This document shows, one piece after another, positions 57,001-64,000 of a stretch of 64,000 nt of DNA. Each line of letters begins with the position of its first letter. The first letter of the stretch is position 1. The notes below the pieces were generated by a model. That model worked only from the letters and a program-made list of their open reading frames with translations. It was not told the origin of the DNA and did not search any database. The stretch is from contig NC_035441.2 of the NCBI RefSeq assembly GCF_002127325.2, forward strand, positions 156,269,122 through 156,333,121. The letters run 5' to 3'. The translations under genes were made by a program, and so were the position numbers. The stretch is from Helianthus annuus. Its lineage: Eukaryota; Streptophyta; Magnoliopsida; Asterales; Asteraceae.

Positions 57001-57736
57001 TTTCACAAAGTGGGTAGAGGCAAAGGCACTCGCATCAACCACATCCACCATCGTCAAGAAGTTCATATGGGAACAGATAATATGCTGTTTCAGTTTACCC
57101 CTCAGAATCATCACCGACAACGGAACGAATTTCGCCGCAGACGATCTTCAAGAGTGGTTTAAAGAATTACACATTGAGCGTACCTTCTCATCGGTCGCGC
57201 ACCCGCAGGGGAATGGTCAAGTGGAAGCAGTTAACAAGACCATTGTTGATGGTATCAAGGCAAGATTGGGAGAAAAAAGAAGAGGCTGGGTTGATGAACT
57301 GCCCAGCATATTATGGGCCCACAGAACAATGCCGAAGATAAGCAACTGAGAAACACCGTTTAGCTTAGTATATGGGTCCGAGGCAGTGATACCGGCGGAG
57401 ATAAGATTGCCGTCACCACGAATGCTCTCCATGAACCTGATCAACAATGAAGAAGAAAGGAGGATCGACCTAGACCTCCTAGAAGAAAGGAGAGAGATGG
57501 CGGCAATCAACAAAGCAAAGTACAAAACGAAGTTGGAAAAGTATTATAACTCCAAAGTCCGAGTCTGCACCTACAACCCAGGAGATTACGTCCTGAGAGA
57601 CAACGAGGCTTCCAATGCCGAAAAACCAGGGAAACTGGCTCCAAAGTGGGAAGGTCCGTATGTTATAGACGCAGTACTCGGAAAGGGAGCCTACAAGTTG
57701 CGCACCATCGACAACAAGGAGGTTCCACGAACCTAG
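54028..57736 (+). pseudogene. Tat element pol: protease, RT, two RNase H, integrase; broken
   Basis: 54028-56217 is a long open frame. It holds a protease with IDPGSTADIIYE (Asp at 54139; Pro where Thr or Ser is usual). RT follows with MPFGLKNAGATYQRL and catalytic Y-M-D-D (55195-55206). The first RNase H begins LYLSASDRAVGAVL, with Ser where the first catalytic Asp is expected. A second, archaeal-type RNase H (LLYTDDASNEDGAGAG) starts near 56065; the frame shifts near 56130 and resumes in 56232-56936 (MGVKHIEAHVDSMLV). Integrase has His at 56727 and 56748, a frameshift, Cys at 56840 and 56849, and Asp at 56936, Asp at 57116, Glu at 57224 with the DD35E spacing. An in-frame TGA lies at 57347 and a TAG where the last Trp is expected near 57734. 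The dual RNase H marks the Tat lineage. Not functional in cis. Confidence 0.92.
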
Positions 57737-57749
57737 AACGCTCAACAGC

Positions 57750-58409
57750 TGAGAAGGTGTTATATGTAAAAGAGTTATGTAATTGCAATGGCGGAATCGC
57801 CGACACATTTATCGTAATACAAGAAGTGTTTGGCTATCTTTATATCATGCAAATTTCCTGTCATAACTGCATATATTACTTTGGGCGTACACGAAAACAC
57901 CAATGGCTCGACCATAGGAAACGTTGTAGACCTCCAAGGCTCGTCACAACCAAGTGCACAGCCGGGTCAGAAACACAACTAAAGCCTACAAAACGCCAAA
58001 ACAAAACTTCGTGGCCACACAAACACGAAAATATCGATAGCATGGTAAGTAAACATTGTAAGGCTCTCAAAGCTGAACGCAGCCGAGCCCACACAATAAC
58101 CTGCAATTCAATCACTTCGTAGTCACAAACCAACCCGCGCACATATACGACAGAACAAACGTTGTAGTTAACACAACACAACCTGTCAGCGCCATCATTC
58201 ATTCGTGACACCTAATCAAAGTAATTTTACATGCACATATTATGACGATAACAAAATTCGCATAAAACAAAGGCAAATATTAACATAACAAACGTCAAGC
58301 ATAGTCAACTGTTCACAAACATAACGGGTAAGCAAAAAATTGTTCAGAAAGATTGTCAAACGATTACAAGGCCGTCTAAGGCCATACGCGGCATGCAGGC
58401 CGGAATCCT
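57750..58409. other. Untranslated spacer between pol and the antisense gene
   Basis: Converging 3' ends: pol ends at about 57736 on the plus strand and the antisense gene ends at 58410 on the minus strand. No motif domains were recognised. A small GC-containing frame at 57646-58122 on the plus strand is non-conserved-looking. Confidence 0.5.
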
Positions 58410-61400
58410 TCACTCGGGATGACTAGTCCCAGCACCGCCAGACGTGTTACCCTCATCATCAAGAGCCTTCTTCAATAAGGCGACACCATCTGGTTTCCGA
58501 GATAGCTTCTGGGTAGCCTTAACAACGGCAAACTCCAGAGATGAAAACTCCTTGCACTTAGCAGCATACCTACCATCACAGTTCTCCTCGTAAAGCTCGA
58601 AGTGGTAGTCTTTTTCATTATTGACAGCCGCAGCCTTACCCTCAGAATAGCCATACTTCCGACCACTATTGTACCCCGCTTAACCCAACTCAAACATGTA
58701 CGTGGCAAGTTCAGGAGAGTTCACAATACGGTCAGCAAGCTACAAACAAGCAAACGACAACATAAGAGGAATTGTTAAAACATGCCAAAAAACGAACATA
58801 AACAAAGGAAGTTACCAAAGGTACTGCGCGCGACAGCAACCATCTGCAATCAGCAGATACCTCCTCAACAAGGAGCTCAGAAGCTTCACATTCAGAAGTT
58901 TTCTCTTCAAGAAGTTTTCCAGTGGCCTCACACTCGGAAACCTTCTGCTTAACAAGGAGCTCCAGCTTGTCGATACGAGCGACATATTCCTTCTCTTTCT
59001 TCTCAAATGCAATGCGCGCTTGATGGGCATCATCAGCAAGTTCCTTCTTTTCACCAGGAAATCGTACAATCGCTTCATGCTGAGATTGCATCTCAGCATT
59101 AGTACGTTCACAGGCAGTTTCCCAATCCTTTTGTTTCTGAACGTTAACCTGTTTTTCTTGCTCAAGTTTCCGTTCAGCATCCGAAACCCTCCATTGTAAA
59201 CCTTTCTTCTCTGCATTAAACTTCTCTTTCTCTTCAGCAAACATCTTCCTCGCGTCCTTAAACTCAGCTGTCTCTTCCCCCATCAATCTCCATTCGCGCA
59301 CAATCTCTTGAGAAGTGGCGAAGAAGTTAACTCCAGCACGCACATGATCATCCAACAACTCAAAACGATTGTGCCTTTTCTGGAACATCCTTTCAGCGGG
59401 AGGAAGAGACAAAGAAAAGAAATCATGACAGTTGCCCAGATCATTCATCCGAGAACCCTGAGTCAGATTCCAGTGAGGAGTGTGCGGTAAGTCATCTCAA
59501 GCAGGATTTTGAGTATCCCAAGAATCAGCATGAACATTCTCAAACTGCGGACTATGAACGGCACCAGAAGTAGCACCACCACCACCTGGGGGGCGCTTGG
59601 TATAAATAGTTTAACGCGGGGCGGTCTCACTGGATTCCACCTCGGTGTCAACACCCTTACCTCTATCACCACCTGCGCTACCACCGGCACCAGCACCACC
59701 TCCAACATCGCCACCACCTTCACCCACATTCCTAACAGCCGCTTCATCTTCCTTCTTCTTTTTCCCAGGATCATCGTGAGGAGGGGATAAGTCAATCATC
59801 CTCGATGGAGGAGAAGCAGGAGGAGTGATTTGTGAAATATCCAACCTATGAGGCCCTTTACCTGACTTGACTCCTGCCATAAAGCAACCACAACAATCAA
59901 AAATAACTCGAAGAAACAGGTAACAAATATACAACTACAAAACCATTACCAGTAGGGGCAGAAGCAGCAAATATATCCTCCAAGAGATTCCCGCGACCTC
60001 CACTAAAAATACCCATATCAATATCAGACTCGGAAGGCGCAGGAGGGGCTTCCTTATGGAGTTTAGCCTTTTTCGAAGCAAGAAGAGCAGCGGCATGCTC
60101 GTCAAGTTTGCGCTTCTTATCTTCAAGGGCTTTCTTCTTCATCATATCAGTCAAGGTAGACTGGTCATCCGGGTCAGACCCACGAGCATTCTCAACAACT
60201 CTTAAACCAGACAACGTATCAGACACGACTACATAATCTAGAAAAGGAAGAGTAGAGGGTCGCTTACGAGAAATACCAGCTGTTTTGCCCTCAACCCTCT
60301 TCTCCCCTTTCTCGGGCTTATCAGTTTTGTCTTCTTTCTTGTCTCCACTTGAGCAGAAGGATCAACAGGAATTTCCGCATCATCACCAACGACTTCATGA
60401 ACAGGCTCATTAACAGCCGCCTGCGCGGTACCTGCACGCGCGCAACGAGAAGTTAGACCTTCAGAAGATCTGTCGGAGCTTCCACTCGAGAGAACAACAA
60501 CTCCCTCTCGAGTAGGATCAATGGGGTCATCTTCATCGTCTTCACCTAAGGCAACATTGGCATATTTACTGAAACTCTCATCCGATGGGTGCAAGAAACG
60601 GCCTCGAATTTGGTTTAACCACGTCAGCTTTCCATCTTCTTGGATCGCCTCAACCATGGCACCCGCAGCCTTCGGGTCCAAAACATTTATCAAACTATAT
60701 CCAACTGCAAAAGACAAGGAAATAAGGAAGAACGCACAAAATAAGAAATAATTCGAATATACTCTAAGGAAATTACATACATTTGCCTTGGTAACCATAA
60801 ACGGGAACACCCAAGGGGTTCTTCGGGAACCATAACAAACTCATTCCAGCACCAATCAAAGCCATCTCCTCCAACTGAGAAATGGCGGTCGCCTTATGTG
60901 TTATTTTCTTGTACCAATCCTGTTCAGCAAAACCCACCAAAACATCTACCTTAGGGATCCCTTCACCCACCGACCGGTAATGCATATCCACAGGAATAGC
61001 ACCGCGACGAATGTCGAAAAACTTCTGTTTCCAATCGTGCAAGCTCTTCAGAGGAACAGAACAAACAGGAGCAACACCCGTCCGAGCGTTGAAAGAATAG
61101 AAACCATTGGTGTAAGTAACACTGTAGAAGACATTGAACATCTCAAACGTCGGATCAACAAGGTTGGCTCTACAAACAAATTCAAAGTGAGTAATACGCG
61201 GAAGCCCAATCGCGTTAATCTGAGAAATATGGAGCCCATAGTTCCTCAACACCGAGGCAGTAAACTTGGTAATTGGAAGCTTGAAGTTACCCTCCCGGAA
61301 AAACGCAGCATATAAGGTCAAGTAGCCCGGAGGTGCATCCATGGCGGTAGAACCAGCAGTCGGATATTGGGCTCCCCATTCAGGATGAAAACCCATTCCT

Positions 61401-61513
61401 CTCACCAAATTGTGGAACTCTTCTTCCTTCCACCCTATCACTGCCTGGTTAGGGCCAGGGGGAGCCTTCCCTTTATTCTTTCTTTTCTTTTGAGAAGGAT
61501 TAGCCCCAGACAT
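58410..61513 (-). pseudogene. Antisense spliced gene of the Tat element (Transposase_28-like), broken
   Basis: The ATG is at 61513. Inferred exons are 61513-60781, 60704-59950, 59873-58816 and 58739-58410, joined by three short GT-AG introns (two of 76 bp). The first junction keeps the frame (GGC AAA T|TT GGA). Exon 1 holds the domain Pfam calls putative gypsy-type transposon (Transposase_28), with FFREGNFKLPITKF and HISQINAIGLPRITHFEFVC. Exon 2 is acidic (GEDDEDDP) then basic (KKRKLDEHAAALLASKKAK). Exon 3 is Gly-rich, then a long coiled coil (59240-58850). Damage: a frameshift near 60345, TAA near 59613, TGA near 59497 and TAA near 58683. Antisense ORFs after pol are known in Tat relatives such as Grande and Retand; function is not established. 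Confidence 0.72.
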
Positions 61514-61599
61514 GATCAAAGAAAAACAGAGAAATAAGATGAAAAACTCAAGAAAGAAGGAGGAATGGTGAAGAACAGAAGGAGAGGAAACCAAACTTC

Positions 61600-61680
61600 A
61601 AATTTTGAAAAGTAAGGAGGAAGTAGAAACCGCCCCATATTTATACCCATCGCATTTAATGCGATGGGTAGTGGGCCGTC
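61600..61680 (-). promoter_or_regulatory. Promoter of the antisense gene
   Basis: A TATAAATA box on the minus strand occupies 61638-61645, about 125 nt before the ATG, in the right place for an independent promoter. Just upstream of it is a perfect dyad with 13-bp arms TACCCATCGCATT / AATGCGATGGGTA (61644-61670, one-base centre). An ACGT-core palindrome GACGTC lies at about 61731-61736. Confidence 0.6.
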
Positions 61681-61826
61681 AGAATCCAGAAGGGTGACTA
61701 ATGGGGGAGAAACACGTCAGAAGAGAGAGAAGACGTCGTCTCTTTTTTCGGGAGCGTGGGTGACAGACATGACAGAAAGTAACTGCTGCAACTGAAAAGG
61801 CGCCTGTTCACCTCCGACAAGACAGG

Positions 61827-62450
61827 TGTAGGTCCCTCTCGGAGGATCGAGAACAAACCTATACCTTGTTATACCAACCCACTAGCGAGTGCGGAATCCA
61901 AGCTAGTAGGCAAACCGGGATGAGACAAGTATAAACACAATCACACAAAGATTCACCGATTAACACTAGTCGTATTAATGCAAATGAAGGTTTCGGTTAC
62001 AGGCACAATGTTTACAAATCTAACATGTAAACTCTCAAGTGTGTGTGTGTGTGAGTTCCGACAGAAAGCTCTCTAAGAAACTCTCTATCTTTCTGTCTGT
62101 GTGTCTACTGAAACTCAACACATGCATGGGTATTTATACCCAGCCCAAGATGCTATGTCCGAAGGATTCGACAGATGGTCCGAAGGATCATCTGTCGACC
62201 ACATGTTGCACGAAAGATCAGCATGGACCTCGAAGGATCATCCTTCGAGGTCTAATGGTCGAACCATGTCTTTCGATCACCTCGAAGGATCAGGTGTATC
62301 CTTCGAGGCTATCCTTCGATCAGAACATCTTTCAACAGTTGTCCAAGTCAAACCGGAGGATGGTTGACTTGGTCAACTTACAACACAAATCAGGACATCG
62401 TTTATATCAGACCGAATACAGACAAAGTACAGACACAAGTGCACCAACAA
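61827..62450 (-). repeat. 3' LTR of a copia (SIRE-like) element inserted in the Tat element
   Basis: On the minus strand it runs TGTTGGTGCACTTGTG...GAGAGGGACCTACA (624 bp). The purine tract AAGGGGGAG sits directly before it on the minus strand (complement at 62451-62461), which fixes it as the 3' LTR. A TATAAATA box on the minus strand is near 62131-62138. The U3 part (about 62155-62320) has many TCGAAGGATC/GATCCTTCGA words that can pair. ACAGG (61822-61826) is the probable target half-site in the Tat element. Confidence 0.8.
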
Positions 62451-64000
62451 ACTCCCCCTTGGCTGTAGCTTTGTCTTTGATCTCTAAGCTTGTCTTGTTC
62501 TTCTAAAAGTGTAGACTTGTCTTGAACTTCGACGGTCTTTGGTCTTCAGGTCTTCAAGACTCTGATGTCCTATCATGTCTTCAATGTCGGAGGTTCTTCA
62601 AAGTCTTCACGTCTTGAAAGTAGAAAGTGTATCAACAAACTACCCGTATCATGTAGGAAGTGTGTTGACAAACTCCCCCTTAACATAAGCTCCCCCTTGA
62701 GTTATGCTCGTGAAAAGACTTTATCTTTATGAAGTGAGATCCTTGTGGTGTTGATGATGGCCAGCGGCAACTCGATCATCTTCATCACTTGAGTGCCTTC
62801 TTGTAGTGTCTTCATTCCAAAGCTTGTCATCGACCATGTTCTCCCAGCCTTTAGAATCTGCACATGCAAGAAATCTAAACGCATAATGAGAACAACTGCT
62901 TGGAATAGAGTTAACATAAACACATGACACACGAATGACCATGTCATAATCAAACACCGTCCGACAGTTTGAAAGTTTAAATTTGTCAATTTTAGTTTTA
63001 ACTTTCAAACATGCAAATTTTTTGACCGTTTATGAAGATTTAGTCAATTCGGTTTTCGTTCAGGTTTCAGCAACGAAGACTTGAGCTCCAACATCGTACG
63101 ATCGAAAATAAAGCAGAAATAAAATCTTTTTGGCTTTTATAAAGTTTATATTAAAACACACCTAAAATCTTTTTGGTATTTTTGAAATTAAAAGACAACA
63201 ATTTAAAATCCTTTGAGTGTTATCAAACGACATCACCGCTAATGTCGTGCTGATATGCACCAAACGACGAAACTGTTTAAAAGAAACAATAAAAGTTAAG
63301 CAGTAAATAAATAAGTATATACAAACATTCTTTTTGCGAGTTTCGAGGGTAAGAGAATCATATCAGTATACGGTCATGCCAAAACACTCTTGTTGTTCAG
63401 TTAATTAACATTAAGATAAGCATCCTATAACAATTATCGGTATTGTTGTCCACTTAAGCTCAACTTATCAGATGTAATCATGTTTAAAGGATACGTTAAT
63501 GTATGATTTATACTTACCGACCGGTGTTCATCCACATCACGACACATTCCCGTATCAAGGTATGCACGAGAGATCATCTTACCGGTGAGTATACCGATTA
63601 TCATCTGTTTGACCGTATAAATTATGAGATACTCACTTATTTTGAATTGAAAACAAGTCCTTTGTGATATAATCACTTATTGATGAGGAACTTGATTTTC
63701 GTATGCATGAGGGCACAGGTGCAAGTCCGTGAACAGGTCAGTACTTTCGTACAGCAGAGAGACGAACTTGACACCCGGATAAATGTGATATATTATCACT
63801 TATTTGATTTGGACATGTGATTGTTTATCACTTATTGAGGTCGAATGCAGTATGTAAATATGTACACGTATGTATAGTATCATGGAAGATCTAGACTTGC
63901 GTCTCCGTTATTTTTTGGTAAAAGATACAACCATGATACCCAGATGATAAGCAGCATAAAGACCGAATATCTCAGAACCTCGGCAATCTATCAAACGAAA
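62451..64000 (-). mobile_element. Copia element internal 3' region (untranslated)
   Basis: This lies upstream of the 3' LTR on the minus strand. Extra purine tracts (complement CTCCCCCTT at about 62673-62681 and 62690-62698) resemble the multiple polypurine tracts of SIRE/Maximus-type copia elements. The rest has no copia polyprotein motifs; short repeats AT(A/C)ATCACTTATT occur near 63668-63676 and 63795-63835. The polyprotein and 5' LTR must lie beyond the window. Confidence 0.6.

Noticed and set aside
57646..58122. 158-aa plus-strand frame overlapping the end of pol
   Set aside because: Out of frame with the integrase end, then runs through non-coding spacer; no recognisable domain.

Overview
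This is a stretch of nuclear genome from a flowering plant, probably a eudicot. The composite of transposon families (a Tat-lineage Ty3 element with an antisense gene, SIRE-like copia ends with several purine tracts, Helitrons with GC-hairpin/CTAG ends, many hAT and Harbinger MITEs) fits Asteraceae best. That family assignment is an inference from repeat style, not something proved by the window. No prokaryotic features, rRNA or tRNA genes, or CRISPR arrays were seen.

Only two host genes look intact, both on the minus strand: a SPIRAL1-like microtubule protein (coding exons 22274-21963 and 21362-21282, plus a 5' UTR intron) and a five-exon MES11-type methylesterase-like alpha/beta hydrolase (39580-36444, 371 aa). 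The methylesterase carries Asp at the nucleophile position. A broken B3/REM-like gene with an amplified first exon may occupy about 0.9-5 kb.

Layout. 1-6.4 kb: AT-rich repeats around B3-like exon copies. 6393-7153: a compact Helitron. 7.65-16.9 kb: an endogenous caulimovirid (pararetrovirus) complex. It has a decayed reverse transcriptase/RNase H gene, an intergenic region with a duplicated TATA segment, and a roughly 2.4-kb movement/coat gene segment present twice as a large inverted repeat around a 0.9-kb loop. 17.1-18.6 kb: a fold-back Mutator-like element (MULE), possibly inside a Helitron ending at 20371. 21.3-22.9 kb: SPIRAL1-like gene. 23.9-25.3 kb: a MULE-like element filled with a minisatellite. 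26.9-28.3 kb: a broken Harbinger ORF1-type (Myb/NAM-associated) gene. 28.6-30 kb: a repeat-filled Helitron-like unit. 31.6-33.5 kb: a broken MuDR-type transposase gene. 34-36 kb: MITEs. 36.4-39.6 kb: methylesterase. 40-50.2 kb: nested MITEs, a solo LTR, minisatellite MULEs and a fold-back MULE. 51.37 kb onward: a Tat-lineage Ty3/gypsy retrotransposon (5' LTR, gag, PR-RT-RH-aRH-INT, and an antisense spliced gene). It is interrupted at 61827 by a minus-strand copia element whose 3' LTR and 3' untranslated region run to the window end.

Three points stand out. The viral inverted repeat sits downstream of a viral promoter-like region and could yield hairpin RNA. The Tat LTR holds a perfect five-module heat-shock element. 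A group of elements shares AAAACAC-rich minisatellite cores, and two of them have exact 10-bp target duplications.
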